A stretch of 64,000 nt of DNA, taken from positions 4,960,001 to 5,024,000 of the forward strand of contig NZ_AP028461.1 in NCBI RefSeq assembly GCF_033097365.1, given 5' to 3'. Source of the stretch: Actinoplanes sichuanensis. Lineage in GTDB: Bacteria; Actinomycetota; Actinomycetes; Mycobacteriales; Micromonosporaceae. Below the pieces are notes generated by a model. That model did not search any database, was not told the DNA's origin, and was given only the letters and a program-made list of their open reading frames with translations. The translations under genes were made by a program, and so were the position numbers. Positions 42,704 through 51,608 of the stretch are shown piece by piece. Each line of letters opens with the position of its first letter. Within the stretch, counting starts at the first letter, position 1.

Positions 42704-43555
42704 GAAGGCGACGGCCATCGTGCTGCGGGTCGGCGCGCCGGACGCCGCGCGGGCCGTCATGTAGGTGTCGAGGCGGTCGCGTTCGTCAACGGTCAGTGCC
42801 GCGGCGATCGCCTCGCCATACGTGGGGGCCAGGGGGTTTGGTGCCGTCTGCTTGAGCGCCGCCCAGTCGGCGATCGGCTCGGCCGGCACATCGACCTGCG
42901 CGCGGTACTCCAACCTGACCGCCTCGAAGCCCGCCGCCACCGCCCAGTCGAGCAGGTCACGCTCGTCGAAGTCGACAATCAGCCGCTCCGCCTCCTGAGT
43001 GGTTCGCCGGAAGGCATCGTGAACCCTGGTGAGCAGGTCATCCACCGGAGTGCGGCCCAAGCCGAACAGATCGCCGGGGCCCTTGCGCGCCGCGAAGCGA
43101 TTGATGGGCTCGAAGAGCGACACCCGGCCGCCCGGTCGCAGCACCCGGAAGAACTCCGCGAACGCGGCCGCCTTGCGATCGGAGTACATCAGGACCGAAC
43201 GTGTGGAGACGACGTCGACGGAAGCGTCGGCGACACCGGTCAGGTCTTCGGCCGCGGCCCGCACGAAGCTGCACCGCTCGTCGCCGTCGGCGGTACGGCG
43301 GCACTCGTCGAGCAGTTCCGGTGAAACGTCGCTGAAGATGACGCGGCCGTCCGGTCCCAGACGCTGAAGTGCTCCGAACCCCACCAGTCCGGTTCCACAG
43401 CCCACATCGAGGACCACATCATCCGGCCGCAGGTCTGCTCCGGCGAGAACACCATCACGTAGAGACTCCAGTTCGGGAGCGAAGCGGGCCCGCAGCACCT
43501 CGCTTCCGCCGTCGCGCCGGGACAACAACCACTGCGCCCACCTGTCCGTCGTCAT
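42677..43555 (-). CDS. Class I SAM-dependent methyltransferase
   Basis: A 292-residue methyltransferase: motif I VVLDVGCGTGLVGFGAL (about residues 47-63), motif II VIFSDVSPELLDECRR, then VDVVSTRSVLMYSDRK and LRPGGRVSLFEPINRF. A small-molecule methyltransferase of the Methyltransf_11/25 type; substrate unknown. ATG start 43555, 42 bases before the GNAT stop, so possibly the second gene of a leftward unit. Confidence 0.88.
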   Translation of the reverse strand: MTTDRWAQWLLSRRDGGSEVLRARFAPELESLRDGVLAGADLRPDDVVLDVGCGTGLVGFGALQRLGPDGRVIFSDVSPELLDECRRTADGDERCSFVRAAAEDLTGVADASVDVVSTRSVLMYSDRKAAAFAEFFRVLRPGGRVSLFEPINRFAARKGPGDLFGLGRTPVDDLLTRVHDAFRRTTQEAERLIVDFDERDLLDWAVAAGFEAVRLEYRAQVDVPAEPIADWAALKQTAPNPLAPTYGEAIAAALTVDERDRLDTYMTARAASGAPTRSTMAVAFLTASRSMN

Positions 43556-43597
43556 CGATCAACGATAGAGACCCGCACGGCACCACGATGCCCTCGG

Positions 43598-44260
43598 CTA
43601 CGACGCCCCGGAACGCTTCTCCGCTCTCGCGATCCGCTCCTCCAGCCGCTTCTTGAGCTCCGGCCAGTCGTCGTCCACGATCGCGTAGAGGACCGTGTCC
43701 CGCCAGGACCCGTCCGCGCGGCGGCGGTGCTTGCGCAGCACACCCTCCTTCTGCGCGCCGAGGCGTTCGATCGCTGACTGGGCTCGCACGTTGCGGATGT
43801 CGGTGACCAGCGGTACCCGTACCGCCGCAAGGGTCTCGAAAGCGAAGGTCAGCAACAGCAGCTTCGCCTCGGCGTTGACCCCTGTCCCCCACCACTGCCG
43901 ACCGAGCCACGAATAGCCGATCATCACGGTGCGCAGCCGCGGATCGGGTTCGGCGAACGAGGTGGTGCCGGCGAACCGGCCGCCGGCGATCTCGATCTGG
44001 GCGTACGGCAGACGGCTGCCCCGGGCCCGTCCGGCGAGCGCCGCGCTGATGTGCCGTTCGGCGTCGCGGGCGGTGACCGGGCATTGCAGCGCCCCGCCGG
44101 GCGGGCTCTGCCACCGGAAGATCTCCGCCGACTGCTCCGCGGTCCCGGTCGCGGCGAGATACCCGGCGGCATGGTCGAGGGTCAGCGGTTCGAGCTTCAC
44201 GAGCCGCCCGGTGAGCGTCGGCATCGCATACCAGAGATCGTCGTCGCTCACGTTCGTCAC
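43598..44260 (-). CDS. GNAT N-acetyltransferase (RimJ/RimL type)
   Basis: A 220-residue acetyltransferase (LTGRLVKLEPLTLDHAAGYL; MIGYSWLGRQWWGTGVNAEA; IRNVRAQSAIERLGAQKEG; TVLYAIVDDDWPELKKRLEE). It fits the group acting on protein N-termini or aminoacyl compounds. GTG start 44260 with a downstream in-frame GTG. Upstream lies a strong hairpin that ends the next gene's transcript. Confidence 0.87.
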   Translation of the reverse strand: MTNVSDDDLWYAMPTLTGRLVKLEPLTLDHAAGYLAATGTAEQSAEIFRWQSPPGGALQCPVTARDAERHISAALAGRARGSRLPYAQIEIAGGRFAGTTSFAEPDPRLRTVMIGYSWLGRQWWGTGVNAEAKLLLLTFAFETLAAVRVPLVTDIRNVRAQSAIERLGAQKEGVLRKHRRRADGSWRDTVLYAIVDDDWPELKKRLEERIARAEKRSGAS

Positions 44261-44293
44261 TCTCCTGATCTCGGGCCTCGGTCAGCCGATCCA

Positions 44294-44321
44294 CCGGCCC
44301 CTCCGCCCCTTCCGGGGCCGG
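44294..44321 (-). terminator. Hairpin after the small membrane protein gene
   Basis: CCGGCCCC (44294-44301) and GGGGCCGG (44314-44321), an 8-bp perfect stem with a 12-base loop, begin 2 bases past the stop of the gene at 44323. Probable terminator, separating it from the GNAT gene. Confidence 0.6.
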
Positions 44322-44322
44322 C

Positions 44323-44670
44323 TCAGGCCACGGCCTCGTTCGGGTCGTCGACGGCCGATCGGCGCGGCCGCCACAGCACGCTGACCAGGGCTGCGACGGA
44401 CACCAGCGTGATGAAGGGGTGGATCAGGATGAGGTCGACCCGCATGTCGTAGCCCTTGCCCGTCAGCTCGGCCTCCCACAGGGCATACAGCACCCAGAGC
44501 GCGGCCACCACGAAGCAGGGCCACGACCGCGACAGGATCGGCCTGTGGCGCCGCCGGCTGACGAGCGCCAGGATCCCCACCGCCGCGAACGCCCCGGCGA
44601 CCAGGAAGACCAGGTCCGGCCGCTCCACCAAGGAGGGATGGATCATCAGGAACTCGACGAGGTCTCCCAC
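44323..44670 (-). CDS. Small membrane protein, three helices, unknown function
   Basis: A 115-residue membrane protein with helices at LVFLVAGAFAAVGILALVS, SWPCFVVAALWVLYALWEAEL and LILIHPFITLVSVAALVSVLW. No family recognised. GTG start at 44670. Flanked by a hairpin on the 3' side. Confidence 0.65.
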   Translation of the reverse strand: MGDLVEFLMIHPSLVERPDLVFLVAGAFAAVGILALVSRRRHRPILSRSWPCFVVAALWVLYALWEAELTGKGYDMRVDLILIHPFITLVSVAALVSVLWRPRRSAVDDPNEAVA

Positions 44671-44712
44671 GGTGGCCGCTCCTTAACCCGAGACAGGACG
44701 ACGGTAGATCAT

Positions 44713-44913
44713 CTACTGCCCGGAAGCCATGGCCGGCCGGTGGCCGACCGAGCAGTGGTAGCAGTGCTCCACCTGCTCAGTCGCGCGGTACCACTCGTGG
44801 TTCCCGCAATCGGTCGCACCCTTGTCGGCGACGCCCCGGTTGATCAGTGCCCACGGAAGATGCCGGCGGATCCTGGTCCGCCAGCGGAAACGGCCGCGCC
44901 GAGAGTTGAACAC
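44713..44913 (-). CDS. Small Cys/His protein, possible zinc-binding
   Basis: A 66-residue protein: an Arg-rich start (FNSRRGRFRWRTRIRRHLPW) and DCGNHEWYR, then EHCYHCSVGHR. The spacing C-x2-H ... C-x2-C could bind one zinc. It resembles short actinobacterial proteins whose core is CGxHEWYR with CYHC. ATG start 44913. Function unknown; could be a nucleic-acid-binding adapter. Confidence 0.55.
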   Translation of the reverse strand: MFNSRRGRFRWRTRIRRHLPWALINRGVADKGATDCGNHEWYRATEQVEHCYHCSVGHRPAMASGQ

Positions 44914-45126
44914 ATGCCGAAGGTACGGGCTGCCGAGCCCTCGACGACAGCCGATTTCCGACGGCCGCCCGCTCCCGGGCCGGTCGTCACCGTGCCGCGC
45001 TCGGCGACTCCGCCCTGAGCCCGGGCAGCCCCGGCTTCCTGCCCTCGATCGGCGCGGCGGCCCTGCTCGCCACCGGAAGCGCCGGCGCGGCGCTGCTCGT
45101 GCGACGATCCGCGCGGCCCGCTCCGG

Positions 45127-46296
45127 TCAGACGGGAACCTGAGTCGGCGTCGACGCCGGGCTGATGCGGCGGCGCCGGGCCGGGAGCATCGAGGTCGGGT
45201 GGGACATGCTCCAGGCCGCGGCCCGGCAGATCAGCTCCTTCGCTCGTGCCGCCGAACGGCCGGTGATCGCGGACGGCTTGGGCCTGTCGTCCGGGGTCAC
45301 CCACTGCAGGATGCCGTCGCGGCGACCCAGGCTCATGCATTGGGCGTTGTAGCCGATCCGGTTCGGCGGGATCGGGCGGCCGGTCAGGCGGGCGGCGATG
45401 GCGTCGGCCGCGTGGTGGGCCGACGGGACGCCCGAGGCGCACGACATCCGCAGGGGGATGCCGTGCACGCCGTGGGCCAGCGCGGCGTCGCCGACGGCGT
45501 ACACGTCGGGGTGCGAGACCGACCGCATGGTGTCGTCGACGACGATCTGCCCGGTCCCGGAGACCTCCAGGGTGGTCGCCGCGGCCAGCGGGTGTACGGC
45601 GAATCCCGCGGTCCAGACCGTCACCCGCGCCGGGATCGAGCGGCCGCCGGCGGTGACCACCCGGCCGGGTTCGACCGTCTCGACGTCGGTGTGTGCCAGC
45701 ACGGTGATGCCGAGCCGGTCGAACGCCGTACGCAGATGCTGTCGGGCCTTCTCCCCCAGCCAGTCGCCGAGCCCGCCGCGAGCGACGAGCGAAACCGCGA
45801 GGTCGGGCCGGGCCTCGGCGATCTCGGTGACCGCCTCGATGCCGGTCAGGCCGCCGCCGACGACCAGCACCGCATCGCCCGCGGTCAGTTCGGCCAGCCG
45901 GTTCCGCAGCCGGAGCGCGGAGCCCTTCCCGGCGATGTCGTACGCGTGCTCGGTGACACCGGAGGCGCTGCTGCCGAGGGCGTAGACCAGCGTGTCGTAG
46001 GTGATCTCGTCCGGTCCGTCGGCGTCGACGACCTGGACGGTACGGCTGTCGGCGTCGATACCGGTGACCCGGGCGATCCGCACCCGCACACCGGTGCCGG
46101 CGAACACGTCGGTGAGGGTGCGGGGCGGAAGGTCCTGCCCGGTGGCCAGCTGGTGCAGGCGGACCCGCTCGACGAACTCGGCGTCGGCGTTGACCAGGGT
46201 GATCCGCGTGTCGGCGGGGTGCAGGCGCTTCGCCAGACGGGCGGCGGCGTTGGCTCCGGCGTACCCGGCTCCGAGGACGACGATGTGACGCTGCAT
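45127..46296 (-). CDS. FAD-dependent NAD(P)H oxidoreductase (NDH-2-like)
   Basis: A 389-residue pyridine-nucleotide-disulfide-family flavoprotein. FAD-binding IVVLGAGYAGANAAARLAKR at the N-terminus, NAD(P)H-binding AVLVVGGGLTGIEAVTEIAE in the middle, and the FAD-clamp VYAVGDAALAHG near residue 275. Resembles type II NADH dehydrogenases without the C-terminal membrane anchor. ATG at 46296. It follows sigJ in the same direction; the ECF41 sigma factor commonly sits beside and controls such an oxidoreductase. Confidence 0.88.
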   Translation of the reverse strand: MQRHIVVLGAGYAGANAAARLAKRLHPADTRITLVNADAEFVERVRLHQLATGQDLPPRTLTDVFAGTGVRVRIARVTGIDADSRTVQVVDADGPDEITYDTLVYALGSSASGVTEHAYDIAGKGSALRLRNRLAELTAGDAVLVVGGGLTGIEAVTEIAEARPDLAVSLVARGGLGDWLGEKARQHLRTAFDRLGITVLAHTDVETVEPGRVVTAGGRSIPARVTVWTAGFAVHPLAAATTLEVSGTGQIVVDDTMRSVSHPDVYAVGDAALAHGVHGIPLRMSCASGVPSAHHAADAIAARLTGRPIPPNRIGYNAQCMSLGRRDGILQWVTPDDRPKPSAITGRSAARAKELICRAAAWSMSHPTSMLPARRRRISPASTPTQVPV

Positions 46297-46310
46297 GGCT
46301 TGCTCGCTTT

Positions 46311-46344
46311 CTCTCCGGTTCGTGGTGTCTCTTGAACCGGAGAG
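46311..46344 (-). promoter_or_regulatory. 11-bp perfect inverted repeat between sigJ and the oxidoreductase
   Basis: CTCTCCGGTTC (46311-46321) and GAACCGGAGAG (46334-46344) are perfectly complementary around a 12-base loop, 15-48 bases before the oxidoreductase ATG and 37 bases after the sigJ stop. It could be a terminator for sigJ, a 5' leader hairpin that hides the ribosome site, or an operator. Confidence 0.6.
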
Positions 46345-46381
46345 CGACGCGAACCCTGACACTCCTGCAGAGTGATCCAGG

Positions 46382-47335
46382 TCACCAGTCGGTGTGCAGC
46401 GGCTTCCCGTGCTCGGTTGCCGCCCACCGGCGGCGTACGCGGTCCAGCTTCGCCGGGTTGACCTGGGCGTGGACGGCCGCGATGCCGTCCACGGTCAGGT
46501 CCAGGGTGACCACGCCGACCACCCGGTCGTCGACCTCCAGCACGAGCGCGGGCATGCCGTTGACGACCGCGGCGAACAGCACCGGCCGGCCGCCGATCAT
46601 CGCCCACCTGGCTTCGCTCGGCGCGAACAGCCCGGCCAGGAAGCGTGCCACCCGGACCACGCCGGTGATCGGCTCGGGCAGGGAGAAGACGACGCCACCA
46701 CCGTCGCCGACGCTGATCACGTCGTCGCTGAGCAGCCGTACCAGCGTGTCGGTCCGTCCGCTGAGCGCCGCGGCCAGGAACTCCTCGACCACTTTGCGGG
46801 CCGCGGCCGGATCGACCTCGACCCGGCGCCGGTCGGCGGCCAGGTGCTGCCGGGCCCGCCGGAGGATCTGCTGGCAGTTGGCCTCGGTGAGGTCGAGCAG
46901 TTCGGCGATCTCCGCATGGGTATGGCCGAACGCCTCCCGCAGCACGTACACCACACGTTCCCGGGCGGCGAGCCGCTCCAGCAGGGTGAGCATCGCGATC
47001 GAGACCGATTCCCGCTGTTCGACGGTCTCGGACGGGCCGAGCATCCGGTCACCGGCCAGGACCGGTTCGGGCAGCCACTGACCGACGTAGGTCTCGCGAC
47101 GGGCGCGGGCCGAGGTGAGCCGGTTGAGGCAGAGGTTGGTGAGCACCTTCGTCAACCACGCCTCGGGCGTCTCGATCAGCTCCCGATCGGCCGTCTGCCA
47201 GCGCAGATAGGTGTCCTGGACGACGTCTTCAGCGTCGGATGCCGAGCCCAGCAGGCGATACGCGATGGCTTCCAGCCGTGGCCGGGCACCCTCGAACAGT
47301 TCGACCGCACGCGTATCGACTCCCACGGACCGCAT
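46382..47335 (-). CDS. sigJ: ECF41 RNA polymerase sigma factor SigJ with SnoaL-like C-terminal domain
   Basis: A 317-residue sigma factor. Region 2 (RLEAIAYRLLGSASDAEDVVQDTYLRW) and region 4 (LAARERVVYVLREAFGHTHAEIAELL, then ANCQQILRRARQHL) are followed by a SnoaL/NTF2-like domain of about 120 residues (from DPAAARKVVEEFLAAALSG), which in ECF41 proteins acts as a built-in anti-sigma module. The usual C-terminal DGGG-type loop is present (SVGDGGGVVF). ATG at 47335. It probably controls the downstream oxidoreductase. Confidence 0.92.
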   Translation of the reverse strand: MRSVGVDTRAVELFEGARPRLEAIAYRLLGSASDAEDVVQDTYLRWQTADRELIETPEAWLTKVLTNLCLNRLTSARARRETYVGQWLPEPVLAGDRMLGPSETVEQRESVSIAMLTLLERLAARERVVYVLREAFGHTHAEIAELLDLTEANCQQILRRARQHLAADRRRVEVDPAAARKVVEEFLAAALSGRTDTLVRLLSDDVISVGDGGGVVFSLPEPITGVVRVARFLAGLFAPSEARWAMIGGRPVLFAAVVNGMPALVLEVDDRVVGVVTLDLTVDGIAAVHAQVNPAKLDRVRRRWAATEHGKPLHTDW

Positions 47336-47431
47336 TCAACCACTCACCGTCGAAAGGCGTCGGCCTCGCCTGGCAACAGTACAGCTGTGGCGTGGCGCGG
47401 CGACGCCTGCGAGTGCGCGCACCGCGGATGA

Positions 47432-47460
47432 CATATAGTAGTGTACGCATATAAGCATGA
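47432..47460. promoter_or_regulatory. AT-rich promoter/operator region of the cation exporter
   Basis: CATATA occurs at 47432 and 47448 (16-base direct repeat), followed by TATAAG and GCATGATTT, in sharp contrast to the surrounding GC. The position, 20-48 bases before the exporter ATG, suits a promoter covered by a metal-sensing ArsR/SmtB-type repressor; no such gene is adjacent. TATAAG (47450) could be the -10 box. Confidence 0.5.
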
Positions 47461-47479
47461 TTTAACGAAAGGGCAGGTC

Positions 47480-48403
47480 ATGGGGCACGGACACAGCCAC
47501 GACCACGGCACGGTCACCGCCACCGGACAGCATCGCGGTGTGCTGACCGCCGCCCTCGGCGTCTCCGTGGTGGTCTTCCTGGTCCAGATCGTCGGCGCCG
47601 TGATCACCGGCAGCCTCGCGCTGCTCGCCGACGCCGGGCACGTGCTCGCCGACGCCGGTGGGGTCGCCCTCGCCCTGGGCGCGACCCTGCTCGCCGCCCG
47701 GCCCGCGAGCGGGCGCCGCACATTCGGCTGGGCGCGCGCCGAGATCCTCGCGGCGGCGGTCAACGGGCTCGTCCTCGCCGGCATGGGGGTCTACGTCTTC
47801 GTCGAGGGCATCCGCCGCCTGATCGAGCCCGCCCCGGTCGCGGCCGGCGGGATGGCGATCTTCGGACTCATCGGCCTGATCGGCAACCTGATCGGCGTCG
47901 CCCTGCTGTACCGGGCCCGTGAGGCGAGCCTGAACATGCGCGGCGCGTTCCTGGAGGTCGCCACCGACGCCGTCACCTCGGTCGGCGTACTGGCGGCGGC
48001 CGCGGTGATCGCGCTGACCGGCTTCACCCGGGCCGACGCGATCGTGTCCATCCTGATCGGCCTGATCATCGCCCCGCGCGCGGTGAAACTGCTGCGTGAG
48101 GCGGTCAACGTACTACTCGAAGCCGCACCGGCCGACGTCGACCTGGACGAGATCCGCGAGCACATCACCGAGCTCGACCACGTCACCGGCGTCCACGACC
48201 TGCACGTCTACACGGTCACCTCAGGCCTGCCGGTGCTGACCGCCCACGTCGTCGTCGACGACTCCTGCTTCCACGACGGGCACGCCCCGCAACTGCTCGA
48301 CCGGTTGCAGACCTGCCTGGCCGGCCACTTCGACGTCGAGCACTCCACATTCCAGTTGGAGCCGACCGGTCACGCCGGACACGAACACCCCACCCACCAC
48401 TGA
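47480..48403 (+). CDS. Cation diffusion facilitator exporter (CzcD/ZitB type)
   Basis: A 307-residue CDF transporter exporting Zn2+, Co2+ or Cd2+ against protons. His-rich N-terminus MGHGHSHDHG and C-terminus GHAGHEHPTHH; six membrane helices; zinc-site signatures LLADAGHVLADAGG (helix 2: H and D) and LEVATDAVTSVGVL (helix 5: D and D variant); cytosolic domain VHDLHVYTVTSGLPVLTAHV. ATG 47480 follows AAAGGG. It ends 5 bases before the convergent NACHT gene. Confidence 0.93.
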   Translation: MGHGHSHDHGTVTATGQHRGVLTAALGVSVVVFLVQIVGAVITGSLALLADAGHVLADAGGVALALGATLLAARPASGRRTFGWARAEILAAAVNGLVLAGMGVYVFVEGIRRLIEPAPVAAGGMAIFGLIGLIGNLIGVALLYRAREASLNMRGAFLEVATDAVTSVGVLAAAAVIALTGFTRADAIVSILIGLIIAPRAVKLLREAVNVLLEAAPADVDLDEIREHITELDHVTGVHDLHVYTVTSGLPVLTAHVVVDDSCFHDGHAPQLLDRLQTCLAGHFDVEHSTFQLEPTGHAGHEHPTHH

Positions 48404-48408
48404 CTCTT

Positions 48409-50946
48409 TCAACCAGCGTTCAAGATCACGACCTTCTTCGGTACGCCGTACTCCGGCACCGTCGTCGCCGGCACCACGGGCCGGCTCAGCCGCTCCTGCA
48501 ACCGGGCGTGCCGGAACTGGTAGACCGGGCCGACAGCGCGTAGGACACCTCGGCGGTGGGCGTCGTCGAGGTGGCGCGGCAGGTTCCACGGCCCGTACCC
48601 GGCGGCCCGCATCTGCAGCCCCACCAGGAACGTCTGCCAGGAGTAGCTGGAGATGACCGCGAACAGGGGTCCGCCGAGCACACCCAGCAGAAGCACGGTC
48701 TCAGCGGCGAACAGCACGTCGACCATCCATGGACTCACGCTCTCGCCGGCCGGCGTCGGCGACAACATCGCCGACGGAATCGCCGGAAGGCTGAGGGCCA
48801 GGCCGAGCGCGCATCCTCCGGCCAGCCGGGAGCGCAGTTCGGTTCGCATCAGCCGCAGTGGGCTGGCCGGGACACCGCCGTCCGACGGGTCGCGGCGCGG
48901 GAGCAGGCCGATCACAGGCAGGACGACGAGGAAGAACATCAGCCCGGCGACGACGGTGATCACCGCACGAGACGACACGTCACCGGTCCGGGAGTCGACC
49001 AGCATGAACATCGTCAGGAGCCCGAAGCCGGTCGCCGCGAAAATACCGATCAGCAGGGTGCCGCGTCGACGCAGCCGCCCGAACGGTACCGGCGCGATGG
49101 CGCGGGGCGGCTGAAGAAAAACGATCAGCAGCCCGTTTGTCAGGGTGCTTCCCACGGCGGAGCCGAACGCGAGCATCACCCCGTCGGGCAGAAAGCTGAT
49201 GAATGCGCCGAGGAAGACGCCGGCTACACCGGCGGGCAGTGACAAAGCTGCCGGATCGACGAATACCATCCGCAATCGTCCGCCGGCCCCACGGCGCAAC
49301 ATCGGCGTCTTGGCCAGGAGAAGGGTGAGCACTGCGCTCCCGGCCAGCCCGAACAACGCGGACTCGAGGTCGACCGCCGCGAGAACCGCGACGGCGCTGA
49401 TCGCTCCGCAGACGCAGCCGGTAAAGATCACCGTTCGGGAGAATCCGGCCCGACGCCTCGCCGTCGCCTGGTGCCCGGGTTGAGCGACAGCCAGAGCAGC
49501 GAACATCGCCGCCATCGGGCCGGTGAGCAAAGCGGTGAGCAGCGTATCCCGGATCGATCCGTAACCCGCGCCCAGGATCCATCGGTCGGAAAACAGCATC
49601 GCGCCGTTGCCGAGTCCCCAGAGGAGCCCGGCGAAAAGGGCGGTAACCAGCGTCCGTGGCCCTCGGGGCAGCCACTTCGGCAGGTCCCACCAGGCGAACT
49701 CGCGGACGCCCTGCCTGGTCAGGTTGGCTGCCAGGAAGTGCAGCAACTCGTCGACCCGCGGCGAGACCGGCGCCGACCGGTAGGACAGTGGAATCACTCG
49801 ATCGAGCAGGCCGTCCTCGATGTCCTCGGTGTGGTCCAGCTCCAGTAGTTCGTGGACATCGTCGTCCGCGGCGAGACGGTCCCGCAGCAGCGCCAGCATC
49901 AGCGGCTGGGCCACGGCCCGCGCGAGGGGGCCGTCCGGGGCCCGCCTCAGCCGGCTGGTGAGCGCCCGGCAGCCGGGTCGTAGCGGGGTGACGCTCACCC
50001 GTACCAGATAGTCCGCGGCTTCTTCGGCGGACACCGGCAGCAGTTCCAGGGCGGCGGCACCGGAGAGATGGGCGCCCCGCGCGGTCCGCACCATCTCCTC
50101 GACCCGCGTCAGCAGCACGATCCGGTGTGTGACCTGGTGATCCAGAGCTCGGACCACCACCGGGCGAAGGTCCTCCGGGATCTCGTCGAGTCCGTCGAGG
50201 AAGACCGCGATGCGGCCGTCGCGGACCAGCGCGGCCACCGTGGAGCGTCCGGCGGCCGCCAGGTCCGGGTAGTCGCCGAGCAGGCGTTCGGTCAGCCACG
50301 ACGCGAAGTCCTGCCGGCGCGGGTCCCAGCCGTAGAAGGTCAGCAGAACCGGCACCGGGACACGGTTCCGGTCGGGGTTCTCCTGCTCGGCGCGGTGGCG
50401 CAGCGCCCGGAGCAGGAGCAGGAGGCCGGCGCTGGACTTTCCGGCGCCCGCCTTGCCGGTCAGCAGGATGCGGCCGGAGTCCAGGCCGGCGTAGACCCGG
50501 AACAGGTCTTCGAGATCGCCGCCGCCGAGGTCGTCGCGGGTGATCCGGCGGGTGCCCGGCAGTGCGATGATCCGTGCCGCCGCGGGAAGTCCGGCGGCGT
50601 CCTCGATCGAGGCGGAGATACATCGGGTGGACCAGCGCCAGCGCATCGGGATGGGCGCCGGGTAGCGCAGGCCGCGTTCCATCACCGCGCCGTCCCATTG
50701 CCTGGTCACCGCCTCGGCGAGCCGGTCGAGGTGTTCGCCGGTGTCGCTCGCCGGCCGGGCGCGGCCTCGGGTGAACCGCCACAGCGCCGCACCGCAGACG
50801 CCGGCCAGGGTGATCGTCGCGGCCACCGCCTGGATGATCGACCCGGCCAGGGCCCGGTCCCGGGACAGGGCCAGATATCCGAAGGTGAACGTGACGGCTA
50901 CGGCCAGGATCGCGGCGGCGCCAAGCGCGACTCGTGTACGACTCAC
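48409..50946 (-). CDS. Membrane-embedded NACHT domain STAND ATPase
   Basis: An 845-residue protein. Two N-terminal membrane helices (about residues 7-26 and 35-57), a NACHT ATPase with Walker A TGKAGAGKSS (163-172) and Walker B IAVFLDGLDEI (246-256), a helical region (PLMLALLRDRLAADDD), and then about ten membrane helices (430-770) ending in GYGPWNLPRHLDDAHRRGVL and a VYQFRHARLQERL motif. The final F-R-H-x-x-L-Q-E-R/H-L block is typical of NACHT-STAND proteins (the end of the winged-helix/arm region). The long membrane part suggests a pore or membrane-disrupting effector or a sensor of membrane state. GTG start at 50946. Confidence 0.87.
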   Translation of the reverse strand: MSRTRVALGAAAILAVAVTFTFGYLALSRDRALAGSIIQAVAATITLAGVCGAALWRFTRGRARPASDTGEHLDRLAEAVTRQWDGAVMERGLRYPAPIPMRWRWSTRCISASIEDAAGLPAAARIIALPGTRRITRDDLGGGDLEDLFRVYAGLDSGRILLTGKAGAGKSSAGLLLLLRALRHRAEQENPDRNRVPVPVLLTFYGWDPRRQDFASWLTERLLGDYPDLAAAGRSTVAALVRDGRIAVFLDGLDEIPEDLRPVVVRALDHQVTHRIVLLTRVEEMVRTARGAHLSGAAALELLPVSAEEAADYLVRVSVTPLRPGCRALTSRLRRAPDGPLARAVAQPLMLALLRDRLAADDDVHELLELDHTEDIEDGLLDRVIPLSYRSAPVSPRVDELLHFLAANLTRQGVREFAWWDLPKWLPRGPRTLVTALFAGLLWGLGNGAMLFSDRWILGAGYGSIRDTLLTALLTGPMAAMFAALAVAQPGHQATARRRAGFSRTVIFTGCVCGAISAVAVLAAVDLESALFGLAGSAVLTLLLAKTPMLRRGAGGRLRMVFVDPAALSLPAGVAGVFLGAFISFLPDGVMLAFGSAVGSTLTNGLLIVFLQPPRAIAPVPFGRLRRRGTLLIGIFAATGFGLLTMFMLVDSRTGDVSSRAVITVVAGLMFFLVVLPVIGLLPRRDPSDGGVPASPLRLMRTELRSRLAGGCALGLALSLPAIPSAMLSPTPAGESVSPWMVDVLFAAETVLLLGVLGGPLFAVISSYSWQTFLVGLQMRAAGYGPWNLPRHLDDAHRRGVLRAVGPVYQFRHARLQERLSRPVVPATTVPEYGVPKKVVILNAG

Positions 50947-51162
50947 GGCATCCTCAATGTCGACGGCATTCCCGGGCCGACGACCGCGGCTGAGTCGACA
51001 GTCGGCGCTGGACCGGGCAGGACGCTACAAGGGCCGATTCCGACGTCGCCATCGGAAGAAGAAGGGATGCCGTCCGTTCAAAGCCGGTCTGTCGGGTTTC
51101 CGCAAGATCCGTCGCCCACGTTCGGCCCGGGGCCAGGGGGGGGCGGACGTCGATGCGCCGTT
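50947..51162. other. Divergent promoter region, no gene seen
   Basis: 216 bases between the NACHT gene (leftward) and the BlaI-type regulator (rightward). No convincing open frame, palindrome or box; contains a G8 run at 51136-51143. Confidence 0.5.
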
Positions 51163-51549
51163 ATGCTCCCCGTTGTGCCGCACGACGACGAGGGGAACCC
51201 GGTGCGCCGGCCGGCCGGCGCGCTCGAAGCCGACATCCTGCGCGTCCTGGTGAGTGCGAGTGAGCCGCTCACCCCTCGGGATGTGCTCGACCGGCTGCGG
51301 CTGCCGCTGTCGTACAGCACGGTGGTGACGATTTTGACCCGCATGCACGACAAGGGCATGGCGGCCCGCTATCGCGACGGGCGTTCGTTCCGGTATGCGC
51401 CGCTGACCGACGAGGCGTCGGTGGCGGCCCAGCGGATGAACGCGGCCCTCGGCGCGGGCAAGGACCGGGCGAGCGTGCTGCGCCGATTCGTGGCCGCGCT
51501 GCAACCGGGCGACGAGGAACTGTTGCGCCGCCTGCTCGACGAGGACTGA
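51163..51549 (+). CDS. BlaI/MecI-type winged-helix regulator
   Basis: A 128-residue regulator with the BlaI/MecI/CopY fold: RRPAGALEADILRVLVSASE, LTPRDVLDRLRLPLSYSTVV with TILTRMHDKGMAARYRDGRS and FRYAPL. A C-terminal dimerisation part follows (ASVLRRFVAALQPGDEELLRRLL). BlaI partners are usually M56-family sensor peptidases, none of which is present. It lies 128 bases before efeU and may instead modulate that operon; unproven. ATG 51163 or GTG 51175. Confidence 0.82.
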   Translation: MLPVVPHDDEGNPVRRPAGALEADILRVLVSASEPLTPRDVLDRLRLPLSYSTVVTILTRMHDKGMAARYRDGRSFRYAPLTDEASVAAQRMNAALGAGKDRASVLRRFVAALQPGDEELLRRLLDED

Positions 51550-51608
51550 CTTCTCGATCTTCCAGCGCTGTTCACTCCACCCGAGGTGGGGCGGACGACC
51601 CTGGACAG

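Noticed and set aside
44910..45163. Plus-strand frame ending in a hydrophobic stretch FLPSIGAAALLATGSAGAAL with a basic tail, like a sortase-anchored C-terminus
   Set aside because: A stop lies just upstream at 44907 and no start codon or ribosome site follows; only the tail looks protein-like, so it is probably chance.
46354..46361. TGTCAGGG as an ECF41 -35 box before the oxidoreductase
   Set aside because: No CGTC -10 element at the 16-base spacing expected for ECF41 promoters.
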